Shown: one piece after another, positions 10,825 to 19,444 of the stretch
Layout: each line of letters begins with the position of its first letter
Numbering within the stretch: the first letter of the stretch is position 1
Assembly: GCF_014640615.1 (NCBI RefSeq)
Contig: NZ_BMHH01000005.1
Coordinates: forward strand, 62,001-126,000
DNA length: 64,000 bases
Origin: Paramesorhizobium endophyticum
GTDB taxonomy: Bacteria > Pseudomonadota > Alphaproteobacteria > Rhizobiales > Rhizobiaceae
Direction of reading: 5' to 3'
Position numbers and translations under genes: made by a program
Notes under the pieces: generated by a model
The model's database searches: none
What the model saw: only the letters and a program-made list of their open reading frames with translations
Told to the model about the DNA's origin: nothing

Positions 10825-10988
10825 TGGAACGGCTGCGGCGTTTAGAGCCTTTCCTTCGCACTTGCTGCATGATTAATACAGCGGGCCGAACCGGCGCGCT
10901 TCTCCCGGCGCGCCAAAGCAATAACCAGGACCGCATGCACGCCCTCCCACGGAGCATCGGTCGACCGTTGTTTATGCAAGGAATCGCC

Positions 10989-11525
10989 ATGATTGTGAAA
11001 AGAGTACCCGACGTCGTGTTCCGCACCCGCGTGCGTGACGAAAGCATCGAAGGCCCGAATCCCTATCGCTGGGAAGACAAGACGACGGCCGATTATTTCG
11101 CCAACAAGCGGGTCATCCTGTTCTCGCTGCCCGGCGCCTTCACGCCCACCTGCTCGACCTATCAGCTGCCCGATTTCGAGAAGCTCTATGACGAGTTCAA
11201 GGCGGAAGGCATCGACGAGATCTACTGCATCTCGGTCAACGACGCCTTCGTCATGAATGCCTGGGGCAAGTCGCAGAACCTCAACAACGTCAAGCTTATT
11301 CCTGACGGCTCGGGCGAGTTCACCCGCAAGATGGGCATGCTCGTCGTCAAGGACAATCTCGGCTTCGGCATGCGCTCCTGGCGCTATGCCGCCGTGGTCA
11401 ACAATGGCGTCATCGAGAAGTGGTTCGAAGAAGAAGGCTTCTCCGACAATTGCGAGACCGACCCCTACGGCGTTTCCTCGCCGCAGAACATCCTTTCTAA
11501 TCTCAAGACCGCGAAGGCGGCCTGA
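10989..11525 (+). CDS. Prx5-type peroxiredoxin
   Basis: A 178-residue cytoplasmic thiol peroxidase. The peroxidatic cysteine lies in PGAFTPTCS, and the LIPDGSGEFTRKMGM and KWFEEEGFSDN segments are typical of the Prx5/AhpC-TSA subgroup that reduces hydrogen and alkyl peroxides, usually with glutaredoxin or glutathione. No fused glutaredoxin domain is present. The start at 10989 has AAGGA upstream; the longer open frame beginning at 10821 is not supported. A small DNA-binding-like gene follows after about 100 bases. Confidence 0.92.
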   Translation: MIVKRVPDVVFRTRVRDESIEGPNPYRWEDKTTADYFANKRVILFSLPGAFTPTCSTYQLPDFEKLYDEFKAEGIDEIYCISVNDAFVMNAWGKSQNLNNVKLIPDGSGEFTRKMGMLVVKDNLGFGMRSWRYAAVVNNGVIEKWFEEEGFSDNCETDPYGVSSPQNILSNLKTAKAA

Positions 11526-11621
11526 TCCTCACGACAAGTTCCCGGCCGCATTCAGGCGGCCGGGACAATTCTTGCCACGATTTCGTTGCAATGAGAGAGC
11601 GATTCTGAAGGAAGGTTGTGC

Positions 11622-11813
11622 ATGACTACTCATCTCCCTCAAGATTTGCAGGACGCTCTCGACCGTTTCATCGCCGGCAAGCAGGGCAGCATCAACAAGA
11701 CGGAGGCGATCGCCATGATCCTGCGGGACTGGATGGTGAAGGAGGGCTATCTCCCGGCCCGCAAAGACGAGGGCCTGCCGCCCGATGAGCTGAATTCCAG
11801 CAACGACGACTGA
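11622..11813 (+). CDS. Small ribbon-helix-helix-like protein
   Basis: A 63-residue protein. Its core, from LPQDLQDALDRFI through NKTEAIAMILRDWMVKEGY, has the spacing of a ribbon-helix-helix fold (one strand, two helices), so a DNA-binding or antitoxin-like role is possible but unproven. No toxin gene is adjacent. The ATG at 11622 has GAAGG upstream; a TTG six bases earlier is an alternative. It follows the peroxiredoxin gene and precedes a tiny membrane protein, perhaps in one transcript. Confidence 0.65.
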   Translation: MTTHLPQDLQDALDRFIAGKQGSINKTEAIAMILRDWMVKEGYLPARKDEGLPPDELNSSNDD

Positions 11814-11826
11814 CCCGGCGGGCGAC

Positions 11827-12036
11827 ATGGAGACTCCGCCGCCCGAGCTTCAGCCGTCCTCGACGCTGGGAAGACGCCTTGCCATCCTCGTGGCGCTGGC
11901 CCTCATCCTGCTCGCGGCGCTTGCGTGGATGACCATCTACCTGCTCGACGCGGCAGGAGCCATCAATATCGACCCGCTGACTTTCACCGCGAGCGACCTG
12001 GACCATTTCAGTCTCCTGGTTCCGCGGTTTCTTTAA
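11827..12036 (+). CDS. Small single-pass membrane protein
   Basis: A 69-residue protein of unknown function. A hydrophilic proline-rich N-terminus (about 1-16) is followed by a long hydrophobic helix (about 17-41) and a short C-terminal tail. It begins 13 bases after the preceding small gene and has a weak GGCGGGCGA upstream. The clean membrane topology and tight packing suggest it is real; no family was recognised. Confidence 0.5.
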   Translation: METPPPELQPSSTLGRRLAILVALALILLAALAWMTIYLLDAAGAINIDPLTFTASDLDHFSLLVPRFL

Positions 12037-12093
12037 GCTTTCGCCACGTCAGGCAAATGTGTTAAGAAAAAGAGGACCCCAAGAGGAACGCCC

Positions 12094-12282
12094 ATGGCAT
12101 TTGAAGACATCAAGGCGGAAATCGCGCTGCTTTTCCAGGAAATGGTCAACCAGCCCGAGGGCGCGGCGGAAATCCGCGAAGCCATCCGCGAAAAGCTGAA
12201 CGCGCTCAAAGCCAATGGAATGCCGCTGCCGGGCGATCTGGTGGAACTCGAAAAGCGGCTCGGTAGCGATTTCGACGTCTAA
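12094..12282 (+). CDS. Small conserved-looking helical protein
   Basis: A 62-residue protein, predicted mostly helical, rich in Glu, Ala and Leu. It starts with a good ribosome site (AGAGGAACGCCCATGG), and its stop overlaps the start of the lytic transglycosylase gene by one base (TAATG). That overlap supports it as a genuine coupled gene, possibly related to cell-wall work. No known domain was recognised. Confidence 0.62.
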   Translation: MAFEDIKAEIALLFQEMVNQPEGAAEIREAIREKLNALKANGMPLPGDLVELEKRLGSDFDV

Positions 12283-12917
12283 TGCGCATCAATCTTTCTG
12301 CTTTTCCGGCTCTTGCCCTCTGTTCGCTTGCTCTTGCCGCGTGCACCACGGCGAAAGTGGAAGCGCCCAAGCCCGCGCGTGCCCCGGCAGCTACGCCTGT
12401 GGCCGTCGCGCCCGAAAAACCCGCCGAGCAACAAGCAGCGACTCCGAAGAAGCAGGGCGTCGATGGGCTGATTTCCCAATATGCCGCGGCCTATCAGGTG
12501 CCGGAGACGCTGGTTCGCCGCGTCGTGCACCGCGAAAGCAAGTTCAATCCTGCCGCGCGCAACGGGCCTTATCTGGGCCTTATGCAGATCAGCCATAACA
12601 CGGCGCGAAGCATGGGCTATTCCGGCCCGGCAAACGGCCTGCTCGATGCCGAAACCAATCTGAAATATGCGGTGAAATACCTCTCGGGCGCCTATCGCGT
12701 GGCTGACGGGGACGAAAACCAGGCCGTCCGCTTCTATTCCCGCGGATTTTACTACGATGCCAAGCGCAAGGGGCTGCTGGAGGAAACCGGGCTGAAAGCG
12801 CAGGCTTTCGCCGCCGATCCGGTGCTGCCCGCCGCGTTCGCGCTGCCGCTCGTTCCGGAACGGCCCGCTTATCCCCAATTGATCACGGCTTCGGCAACAA
12901 ATCTTTCATCCAATTGA
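12282..12917 (+). CDS. Lipoprotein lytic transglycosylase (SLT family)
   Basis: A 211-residue protein with a lipoprotein signal ending in LALAAC, a proline/alanine-rich linker (about 25-55) and a compact SLT/goose-lysozyme domain. The catalytic glutamate is in HRESKFNP, followed by GLMQIS and the NLKYAVKYL motif. The family cleaves peptidoglycan glycan strands to 1,6-anhydro products; the lipid anchor would hold it to a membrane facing the periplasm. Its start is fused to the previous small gene's stop. Confidence 0.9.
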   Translation: MRINLSAFPALALCSLALAACTTAKVEAPKPARAPAATPVAVAPEKPAEQQAATPKKQGVDGLISQYAAAYQVPETLVRRVVHRESKFNPAARNGPYLGLMQISHNTARSMGYSGPANGLLDAETNLKYAVKYLSGAYRVADGDENQAVRFYSRGFYYDAKRKGLLEETGLKAQAFAADPVLPAAFALPLVPERPAYPQLITASATNLSSN

Positions 12918-13023
12918 CAAAATTGCCCTTCATGCTTTTGTAACAGGATAGCTGCATCCTGCTGGTTTAGGCTGCCCGATCTTATCCCGTCTGGAGATTC
13001 ATGGTCGGGGCGAGAGGATGGCG

Positions 13024-13686
13024 ATGGGCGACCGCTTGAAATTACCCGAAACGATCCGCTGGGATTACGACATCGCCGAATTGTGGGCCGATGGCGTCAT
13101 CCATGTGGTGGGCGTGACGCTGGCCGTCATCGGCGCCATCGCCATGACCGCCTTTTCCCTGCGCGTCGACCCGCCGCACCTGTTCGTCGCGGCGATCATC
13201 TACGCTGTCAGCCTCGTCGCAACGCTCGGCATGTCGGCGGTCTACAACATCTGGCCCGTCACGCCGACGAAGTGGTTCCTGCGCCGCTTCGACCATGCGA
13301 TGATCTATCTGCTGATCGCGGGGACCTATACCCCCTTTGTCATGAAAATGGGCGGGCAGTCCTGGGTGCTGCTGGCGGCTATCTGGACGATTGCGCTCAT
13401 TGGCATGGGGCTGAAACTCCTCCTGCCGGGCCGCTTCGACCGGCTTTCCATCGTTCTCTATCTGGCGCTGGGGTGGAGCGGCGTGCTCATCTACGACACG
13501 ATGACCGCCTCGCTTTCCCCCGCCGTCGTCTGGCTGATTGCAGCGGGCGGCATCGTCTACTCGCTCGGCGTGATCTTCCATGTCTGGCGCCGCCTGCGCT
13601 TCCAGAACGCCATCTGGCACGGCTTCGTCCTTGCCGGCGCTATGTTGCACTATGGCGCGGTGTTCCATTCGATAGCCATCATCTGA
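13024..13686 (+). CDS. Hemolysin III / TrhA family membrane protein
   Basis: A 220-residue protein with seven predicted membrane segments. The conserved metal-site motifs of the PAQR/HlyIII family are visible: DGVIHVVG, FDHAMIYLLIAGTYTP and the C-terminal HGFVLAGAMLHY. Members have been linked to membrane lipid homeostasis, and some were named for haemolytic activity; the role here is unknown. Of two in-frame ATGs, 13024 lies six bases after GAGAGG, while 13018 abuts it, so 13024 is preferred. Confidence 0.9.
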   Translation: MGDRLKLPETIRWDYDIAELWADGVIHVVGVTLAVIGAIAMTAFSLRVDPPHLFVAAIIYAVSLVATLGMSAVYNIWPVTPTKWFLRRFDHAMIYLLIAGTYTPFVMKMGGQSWVLLAAIWTIALIGMGLKLLLPGRFDRLSIVLYLALGWSGVLIYDTMTASLSPAVVWLIAAGGIVYSLGVIFHVWRRLRFQNAIWHGFVLAGAMLHYGAVFHSIAII

Positions 13687-13693
13687 CCAGACG

Positions 13694-13746
13694 TCTCCTT
13701 GAAGTCGTATACGAATCATATATGTTTCGTATAATCTTCAAGGAGA
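13694..13746. promoter_or_regulatory. Large palindrome over the parD-like gene ribosome binding site
   Basis: Outer arms of 11 bases, TCTCCTTGAAG (13694-13704) and CTTCAAGGAGA (13736-13746), and inner arms of 8 bases, TATACGAA (13708-13715) and TTCGTATA (13726-13733), make one near-continuous palindrome. A consensus TATAAT occurs at 13730-13735. The right outer arm contains the AAGGAG ribosome site for the ATG at 13752. It may be the operator of an autoregulating ribbon-helix-helix protein and, if transcribed, an RNA hairpin hiding the ribosome site. Confidence 0.75.
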
Positions 13747-13751
13747 AATCC

Positions 13752-13964
13752 ATGGGCATCGTGAAAATCAGCGACGAATTGCACGAGGAGCTGCGCAAGG
13801 CGAGTGACGTCATGTGCCGGTCCATCAATGCCCAGGCCGAATATTGGATGAAGATCGGCATGCTGGCGCAGGCCAATCCGGACCTTTCCTTCAACGAGAT
13901 CGTGCAGATGCAGTTGCGGGCTGCCGATGTGCATCTCACGCCCATGCCGCTTCAGCCGTCATGA
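13752..13964 (+). CDS. ParD-like ribbon-helix-helix antitoxin-family protein
   Basis: A 70-residue protein. The sequence MGIVKISDELHEELRKAS followed by CRSINAQAEYWMKIGMLAQ closely resembles the ParD-like family (PF11903), expected to be a ribbon-helix-helix DNA binder. No ParE/RelE toxin gene is adjacent; instead its TGA overlaps the ATG of a methionine aminopeptidase gene by four bases. The start has AAGGAG six bases upstream, inside the large palindrome at 13694-13746. I infer autoregulation of the two-gene unit. Confidence 0.85.
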   Translation: MGIVKISDELHEELRKASDVMCRSINAQAEYWMKIGMLAQANPDLSFNEIVQMQLRAADVHLTPMPLQPS

Positions 13965-14749
13965 TCAAATCGGCAGCCGATCTGGAAAAAATGGCGGTGG
14001 CGGGCTCGCTTTTGGCATCCGTCTTCACGCTTCTCGACCGGACGAACCTTGTCGGCATGACGACGATGCAGGTGAACGATCTCGTCGAGGATTATATCAC
14101 GCGGACCCTGCAGGCGCGGCCGGCCAGCAAGGGCCAGTATGATTACCCCTATGTGCTCAACTCATCGAAGAACGAGGTCGTCTGCCACGGCATGCCCTCC
14201 GACAAGGACATCATCGCGGAAGGCGAGATCGTCAATTTCGATATCACGCTGGAGAAGGACGGCTTCATCGCCGATTCCAGCAAGACCTATATGATCGGCG
14301 ATGTCGCGCCCTTCGCCTCACGCCTGGTGCGGGTGACCTATGAGGCCCTGTGGAAGGGCATTGCCGCCGTGCGCCCCGGAGCCTATCTCGGCGACATCGG
14401 CCACGCCATCGAGCGCCACGCCAAGCGGAACAGCTACAGCGTTGTCCGAGAATATTGCGGTCACGGCATCGGACGGCAGATGCATGAGGAGCCGCAGGTG
14501 CTGCATTTCGGCAAGCCAGGCACGGGGGTTCGATTGCGTGAAGGCATGGTTTTCACTATCGAGCCGATGCTGAACCAGGGCTCGGCGCGGGTGAAGACCG
14601 AGGAGGATGGCTGGACGGTGATGACCCGCGACGGGAAACTCTCCGCGCAATTCGAGCATACGGTGGCGGTGACGTCGGATGGGGTTCGCGTGATCACCTT
14701 ACGCCCGGACGAGGAGAAGATGCTGACGGGGCTGAGGCGAGTGGCGTGA
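13961..14749 (+). CDS. map: Type I methionine aminopeptidase paired with a ParD-like protein
   Basis: A 262-residue cytoplasmic enzyme that removes N-terminal methionine from nascent proteins. All five metal ligands of the family align: Asp94, Asp105, His168 (in GHGIG), Glu201 (in TIEPML) and Glu232 (in FEHTV). The substrate-contact histidine, His175 in MHEEP, is also present, so the enzyme should be active. It overlaps the ParD-like gene (ATGA). Since map is normally an essential housekeeping gene elsewhere, this may be a second, specialised copy; that cannot be confirmed from this window. Confidence 0.93.
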   Translation: MIKSAADLEKMAVAGSLLASVFTLLDRTNLVGMTTMQVNDLVEDYITRTLQARPASKGQYDYPYVLNSSKNEVVCHGMPSDKDIIAEGEIVNFDITLEKDGFIADSSKTYMIGDVAPFASRLVRVTYEALWKGIAAVRPGAYLGDIGHAIERHAKRNSYSVVREYCGHGIGRQMHEEPQVLHFGKPGTGVRLREGMVFTIEPMLNQGSARVKTEEDGWTVMTRDGKLSAQFEHTVAVTSDGVRVITLRPDEEKMLTGLRRVA

Positions 14750-14790
14750 AGACGAAGCTTCGAGCGGCTCATGTTTTAATGTGGACGCGA

Positions 14791-14953
14791 GGCGCCCCCC
14801 TCTGCCCTGCCGGGCATCTCCCCCGCTAGGGGGGAGATTGTGCCTTCATCGACGCCGACATGAATCGCAGACGTGGAAGGTGAGCGGCATGATCCATATC
14901 AGTTAATCTCCCCCCTTGCGGGGGAGATGTCCGGCAGGACAGAGGGGGGCGCT
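14791..14953. repeat. Long GC-rich inverted repeat between map and argG
   Basis: The left arm (GCGCCCCCCTCTGCCCTGCC and on, 14793-14832) and the right arm (14907-14953) are inverted copies ending in AGAGGGGGGCGC. Each arm also has an internal hairpin (CTCCCCC...GGGGGAG). It is the same family as 32673-32832. It separates convergent genes and might end transcription from both sides. Confidence 0.85.
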
Positions 14954-14981
14954 GTCCCGCCGACGTTCACAGCAATGGCAA

Positions 14982-16202
14982 CTACCGCCGATCCCGCGCG
15001 GCCAGCGTCCGCAAACGCAGGGCGTTCAGCTTGATGAAGCCGGCGGCGTCTTTCTGATCATACGCGCCCTGATCGTCCTCGAAGGTGACGAGCTTGTCCG
15101 AATAGAGCGACTTCGGCGATTCGCGGCCGATGACCATAACGTTGCCCTTGTAGAGCTTCAGCGTCACCTCACCCTCGACATTCTCCTGGCTCTTGTCGAT
15201 GGCCACCTGCAGCATTTCGCGCTCCGGGGAGAACCAGAAGCCGTAATAGATGAGCTCGGCATAGCGCGGCATCAGCTCGTCCTTAAGATGCGCCGCGCCG
15301 CGGTCGAGCGTGATCGATTCGATGGCCCGGTGAGCGGCGAGCAGTATCGTTCCACCGGGCGTCTCGTAGACGCCGCGCGATTTCATGCCGACGAAGCGGT
15401 TCTCGACCAGATCGAGACGGCCGATGCCATTGTCCCGGCCATAGTCGTTGAGCTTGGCCAGAAGCGTGGCGGGCGAAAGCCGCTCGCCATTGATCGACAC
15501 CGCGTCGCCCTTCTCGAAGCCGACCTTGATGATCGTCGCCTTGTCGGGCGCGTCCTCGGGCGAAATGGTGCGCATGTGCACATATTCGGGCGCGGCTTCG
15601 GCGGGGTTTTCCAGCACCTTGCCCTCGGAGGAGGAGTGCAGGAGGTTCGCGTCGACGGAGAACGGCGCTTCGCCCTTCTTGTCCTTGGCAACCGGGATCT
15701 GGTGCTTTTCGGCGAATTCGAGCAGATCGGTGCGGCTCTTGAAATTCCAGTCGCGCCAGGGGGCGATGATCTTGATATCGGGGTTCAGCGCATAGGCCGA
15801 AAGCTCGAAGCGGACCTGGTCGTTGCCCTTGCCGGTCGCGCCATGGGCGATGGCGTCGGCGCCGGTCTTCTTCGCGATCTCGATCAAATGCTTGGAGATG
15901 AGCGGGCGGGCGATGGAAGTGCCCAGCAGATAGACGCCCTCATAGACGGCATTGGCGCGGAACATCGGGAAGACGAAATCGCGCACGAACTCCTCGCGCA
16001 CGTCTTCGATGAAGATTTCCTTGATGCCCAGCATCTCGGCCTTCTTGCGCGCGGGCTCCAACTCCTCGCCCTGGCCGAGATCGGCGGTGAAGGTGACGAC
16101 CTCCGCGCCCAGCTCCGTCTGCAGCCATTTCAGGATGATCGAGGTGTCTAGGCCGCCCGAATAGGCGAGCACGACCTTTTTGACGTCTTTCCACTTGTTC
16201 AT
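14982..16202 (-). CDS. argG: Argininosuccinate synthase
   Basis: A 406-residue cytoplasmic enzyme joining citrulline and aspartate with ATP in arginine synthesis. The ATP pyrophosphatase loop AYSGGLDTS lies at the N-terminus, with the conserved [13 protein letters not shown] and the C-terminal FSPEREMLQ segment. The length matches the family. The start at 16202 begins the recognised N-terminus; the longer open frame upstream is unrelated. It stands alone, convergent with map across a long inverted repeat. Confidence 0.97.
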   Translation of the reverse strand: MNKWKDVKKVVLAYSGGLDTSIILKWLQTELGAEVVTFTADLGQGEELEPARKKAEMLGIKEIFIEDVREEFVRDFVFPMFRANAVYEGVYLLGTSIARPLISKHLIEIAKKTGADAIAHGATGKGNDQVRFELSAYALNPDIKIIAPWRDWNFKSRTDLLEFAEKHQIPVAKDKKGEAPFSVDANLLHSSSEGKVLENPAEAAPEYVHMRTISPEDAPDKATIIKVGFEKGDAVSINGERLSPATLLAKLNDYGRDNGIGRLDLVENRFVGMKSRGVYETPGGTILLAAHRAIESITLDRGAAHLKDELMPRYAELIYYGFWFSPEREMLQVAIDKSQENVEGEVTLKLYKGNVMVIGRESPKSLYSDKLVTFEDDQGAYDQKDAAGFIKLNALRLRTLAARDRR

Positions 16203-16294
16203 GATTTTCGTCCGGTAGAGGGAAGTTTCAAGGTCTTTTAGCAGTTGGAAGCCTGCGCGCAAGTCGGTAGGCCTGCGCCTCCGACACAGTTGCC

Positions 16295-16594
16295 TCAGGT
16301 GACCCTGGGTTCGCCGACTTCGTAGAGCCGCAGATCGCGGTCGCCGATGCCAAGCTCCGGCCACGCGGCGCGCCATTCCGCGATATGGGCGGAAGCAAAA
16401 TGCAGGTCCAGCGCGGCCTGCTCCCGCCACATCTCCTTCACATGGATGAGGCCGGGCTCGAGCACATCTTCGGCATAGCAATAGTCGAAACAGCCATCTT
16501 CCGCCCGGCTTGCTTCTATCATGCGCCGCATGGCTTGCCGCGCGGCAGGCAAATTTTCGGGCGGCAAGCGGACGGTTCCGACGATGAGCAGCAT
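16295..16594 (-). CDS. ABM-domain monooxygenase-like protein
   Basis: A 99-residue protein with the antibiotic biosynthesis monooxygenase (ABM/YgiN-like) fold. It opens with a beta strand (LLIVGTVRL), followed by the [11 protein letters not shown] segment and a [18 protein letters not shown] helix with the usual histidine. Members act as small quinol monooxygenases or as structural relatives with unknown substrates. It is 92 bases upstream of argG on the same strand and divergent from a LysE-type exporter. Confidence 0.82.
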   Translation of the reverse strand: MLLIVGTVRLPPENLPAARQAMRRMIEASRAEDGCFDYCYAEDVLEPGLIHVKEMWREQAALDLHFASAHIAEWRAAWPELGIGDRDLRLYEVGEPRVT

Positions 16595-16716
16595 TTTTCC
16601 TCTCCGATTGAAGCCCCTCGCTAACGGGGCCGCGTGGGCATGGCAAGGGCGGTGAAGATGAGTTCCCTTTGCCCGCGAAATATTTTAGCCTGCTCATATC
16701 TCTTTGGAGCGCTTCG

Positions 16717-17376
16717 ATGCCTTTTCTGTCCAGCCTGACATTCATCCCCGACTGGCCCGTTCTCGTCCAGTTTGCCATCGCGACCTTCATCCTGACGATC
16801 ACGCCGGGGCCGGACATGACACTCTTCGTCGGACGGGCGCTTTCCCAAGGACGAGCGGCGGGGCTAGCCTGCGTTGCCGGAGCCTGTACGGGCATTGCCA
16901 TTCATACATCAATGGTGGCACTCGGCCTGTCGGCGCTGATCGTCGCCTCGCCGGAGGCATTCTTCGCGCTGAAAATCGTCGGCGCGGGTTATCTCATCTG
17001 GCTCGCTATTCAGGCGATCCGCAACGGCTCGGCCTTCTCGCCGGAGAAAAAGGACGGCGGCACGCAGAGCCTTTTCCGCAATTGGGCGACGGGGCTCGGC
17101 ATCAATCTGCTCAACCCGAAGATTATCCTGTTCTTCATGACCTTCCTGCCGCAATTCGTCTCTGCCCATGATCCGCATGCGCCGGGCAAGCTGTTCTTCC
17201 TCGGACTTTCCTTTATCCCTCTTTCCCTGCCCTTCGTCATTCCGATGATACTGGCAGCGGACAAATTCGCCGGATTGCTCAAGAAGAACCCGACCGTGAC
17301 GCGCATCACCGACTGGCTGTTCGCCGGGGTGTTTTCAGCGTTTGCGATGAAGATTCTGATGACGCAGGCGAAGTAA
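16717..17376 (+). CDS. LysE/RhtB family amino-acid exporter
   Basis: A 219-residue inner-membrane protein with about six hydrophobic segments. The N-terminal [19 protein letters not shown] motif and the central [19 protein letters not shown] segment are diagnostic of the LysE/RhtB exporter family, which exports amino acids such as threonine, homoserine or lysine. The substrate cannot be told from sequence. The start at 16717 has GGAG upstream; an upstream in-frame ATG at 16669 adds an unlikely leader. Confidence 0.92.
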   Translation: MPFLSSLTFIPDWPVLVQFAIATFILTITPGPDMTLFVGRALSQGRAAGLACVAGACTGIAIHTSMVALGLSALIVASPEAFFALKIVGAGYLIWLAIQAIRNGSAFSPEKKDGGTQSLFRNWATGLGINLLNPKIILFFMTFLPQFVSAHDPHAPGKLFFLGLSFIPLSLPFVIPMILAADKFAGLLKKNPTVTRITDWLFAGVFSAFAMKILMTQAK

Positions 17377-17380
17377 GGGA

Positions 17381-17827
17381 TTACCGCCGCGACCCGGCGG
17401 TGCGTCCCGCAATCGGCCAGTAAACCGAGCCGCCGATGATGCCGGCGGCGGCGGCCGTAGCCGTGAACAGAGCATAGTCCGACGAACTGGCCTCAGCATT
17501 CTGCACAAGCTGGTATGCGACGATGCCGACGCCCATCAACAAACCGGCGAGGCTGTAGAACAGCCAGTCGCGGCGGCGGGCGAATTCGGACCATACGATG
17601 ATGAAAAGCGAAGGGACGAAGGTTCCGGTCGCCACGTAGAAAATGGTGAAAGGCGTCGCGGTGAGACTGACCTGCATGATGTTTTCCACGGCTGTCTCAT
17701 CGGCGGGGCCGTGATTGGCGAAGGCGAAAAGCAGCATGGTCAGCACGAAAGCGGCGACGATTACCGCCGCGAGCCACGCAAACGAAGCGAGGATAAAGCG
17801 CCATATATAATAGAAGAACTCGCTCAT
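17381..17827 (-). CDS. Hypothetical membrane protein with four predicted helices
   Basis: A 148-residue protein with hydrophobic segments at about 10-35, 55-78, 86-108 and 118-140 and a basic C-terminus. No family was recognised. It reads toward the LysE gene, whose stop is only five bases away. It follows rlmN on the same strand across a 55-base gap that holds a palindromic repeat, so it may be cotranscribed with rlmN. Confidence 0.75.
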   Translation of the reverse strand: MSEFFYYIWRFILASFAWLAAVIVAAFVLTMLLFAFANHGPADETAVENIMQVSLTATPFTIFYVATGTFVPSLFIIVWSEFARRRDWLFYSLAGLLMGVGIVAYQLVQNAEASSSDYALFTATAAAAGIIGGSVYWPIAGRTAGSRR

Positions 17828-17841
17828 TCTCTACTGGCCGC

Positions 17842-17880
17842 AAGTCCGAACGGAAACCCGTCGTCAATTTTCCTGGACTT
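17842..17880. repeat. AAGTCC...GGACTT palindromic element
   Basis: Arms AAGTCC (17842-17847) and GGACTT (17875-17880), with inner CGGAAA and a partner TTTTCC. It resembles the copies at 23486-23523 and 56306-56347, though its centre has diverged. It lies between rlmN and the membrane protein gene. Confidence 0.65.
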
Positions 17881-17882
17881 GC

Positions 17883-19121
17883 TCATTCCTCGCCGTGTCC
17901 CACGATCATCATGGCTTCGAGCGCCAGGCGGTCCGCCTTGCGCATACGCTCGGATTCCGATTTCAGCTGGCCGCAGGCAGCGAGAATGTCGCGCCCGCGC
18001 GGCGTGCGGATCGGCGAGGCATAGCCGGCATTGTTGACGTAATCGGCGAAACGCTCGATCTGCTCCCAGTCCGAGCACTGATAGTTCGTGCCCGGCCAGG
18101 GATTGAAGGGGATCAGGTTGATCTTGGCCGGGATGCCCTTGAGCAGGCGCACCAGTTCCTTGGCGTCCTCAAGGCTGTCGTTGACGTCCTTCAGCATCAC
18201 ATATTCGAAGGTGATGCGGCGGGCGTTCGAGAGGCCGGGATAGGCGCGGCAGGCCGCGATCAGCTCTTCAAGCGGGTATTTCTTGTTGATCGGCACCAGC
18301 ATGTCGCGCAGGTCGTTGCGCACGGCATGGAGCGAAATGGCGAGCATGACGCCGATTTCCTCGCCGGTGCGGTAGATCTCGGGCACGACCCCGGAGGTGG
18401 AAAGCGTGATGCGGCGCTTGGAAAGGGAGAGGCCGTCGCCATCGGAGGCGATGAGCAGCGCCTTCTTTACCTCCTCGAAATTATAGAGCGGCTCGCCCAT
18501 GCCCATCATGACGATGTTCGTCACCTTGCGCCCTTCGGCGGGGACGATGGCGCCATCGGGCGTGTCCTTGTCAGGGAAGTCGCCGAGACGGTCGCGGGCA
18601 GCCATAAGCTGGGCGAGGATTTCCTCCGCCGTCAGATTGCGCACCAGTTTCTGCGTACCGGTATGGCAGAAGGAGCAGGTGAGCGTGCAGCCGACCTGGC
18701 TCGAAATGCAGAGCGTGCCGCGCCCTTCCTCAGGGATATAGACGGTTTCGATTTCGACGGGGCGGCCGGCGCCACGCGGGGGAAACCGAAACAACCATTT
18801 GCGCGTGCCGTCATTGGAAATCTGCTCATCGACGATTTCCGGCCGGCCGATCGAGAAATGCTGCGAGAGAAGCGCACGCATATCCTTGGAGATGTTGAGC
18901 ATGTCGGCGAAATCCGACACGCCGCGCACATAGAGCCAGTGCCACAATTGCGCGACACGCATCTTCACCTGGCGCTCCGGCACGCCGATGCCGACCAGCG
19001 CCTCGCCCATCTCGGCGCGCGTCATCCCCACCAGCGAAGGCTTGGGCGCAAGCGCGGCCCGGGCAGCCATGCCAAGCGCATTACGGGCGGCAGGAACGGT
19101 CAGGTCAAACGAAATGGACAT
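17883..19121 (-). CDS. rlmN: Dual-specificity 23S rRNA/tRNA adenine C2 methyltransferase
   Basis: A 412-residue radical-SAM enzyme that methylates A2503 of 23S rRNA and A37 of some tRNAs. The cluster motif CTLTCSFC (CxxxCxxC), the [10 protein letters not shown] segment and the methyl-carrying cysteine region near the C-terminus (ILAACGQL) are present. The [15 protein letters not shown] context matches RlmN. An extended N-terminus of about 30 residues is common in rhizobial forms. The GHGEE tail ends at a palindromic repeat. Confidence 0.96.
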   Translation of the reverse strand: MSISFDLTVPAARNALGMAARAALAPKPSLVGMTRAEMGEALVGIGVPERQVKMRVAQLWHWLYVRGVSDFADMLNISKDMRALLSQHFSIGRPEIVDEQISNDGTRKWLFRFPPRGAGRPVEIETVYIPEEGRGTLCISSQVGCTLTCSFCHTGTQKLVRNLTAEEILAQLMAARDRLGDFPDKDTPDGAIVPAEGRKVTNIVMMGMGEPLYNFEEVKKALLIASDGDGLSLSKRRITLSTSGVVPEIYRTGEEIGVMLAISLHAVRNDLRDMLVPINKKYPLEELIAACRAYPGLSNARRITFEYVMLKDVNDSLEDAKELVRLLKGIPAKINLIPFNPWPGTNYQCSDWEQIERFADYVNNAGYASPIRTPRGRDILAACGQLKSESERMRKADRLALEAMMIVGHGEE

Positions 19122-19235
19122 CGGCTTTCAGCACCAGAGATTTCGGAGTAATATGGGGCTTCGCCCATTGCCGCGCCAGTCACGGGCGGTATCTTGCGCG
19201 GGGCTAATATCATGGAAAGTCGCGATAGTCACCCC

Positions 19236-19389
19236 AGCGCCCCCTTCCCCCTTGCGGGGAAGGTGCCCGCGTTAGCGGGCGGATGGGGGTGGTGACGTTT
19301 GCACTTGCTTCGAAAACCGTGGCGCCAAGCGTCACCACCCCCACCCGACCCTTCGGGCCACCCTCCCCGCAAGGGGGAGGGAAGGCGCT
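19236..19389. repeat. GC-rich palindromic repeat between IalB-family gene and rlmN
   Basis: The ends AGCGCCCCCTTCCCCC and GGGGGAGGGAAGGCGCT frame two hairpins, CCTTCCCCCTTGCGGGGAAGG and CTCCCCGCAAGGGGGAG, around a centre containing GCACTTGCTTCGAAAACCG. It matches 27048-27193 in opposite orientation. Confidence 0.85.
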
Positions 19390-19394
19390 AAAGC

Positions 19395-19420
19395 AAAAAA
19401 GGCCGGGAACATTCCCAGCC
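19395..19420 (-). terminator. Rho-independent terminator of the IalB-family gene
   Basis: Read on the minus strand: stem GGCTGGGAA/TTCCCGGCC with a short loop, followed by six T residues, 25 bases after the stop codon. Confidence 0.85.
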
Positions 19421-19444
19421 CTTCCTGCCTGCGCTATGCAAAGC

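Noticed and set aside
13083-13964. Long open frame of 293 codons overlapping the hemolysin-III gene
   Set aside because: Its upstream part is a shadow of the hemolysin-III gene; only the last 70 codons, from 13752, resemble a known family.
14910-16151. Large plus-strand frame opposite argG
   Set aside because: It is the antisense shadow of argG, typical of GC-rich codon usage.
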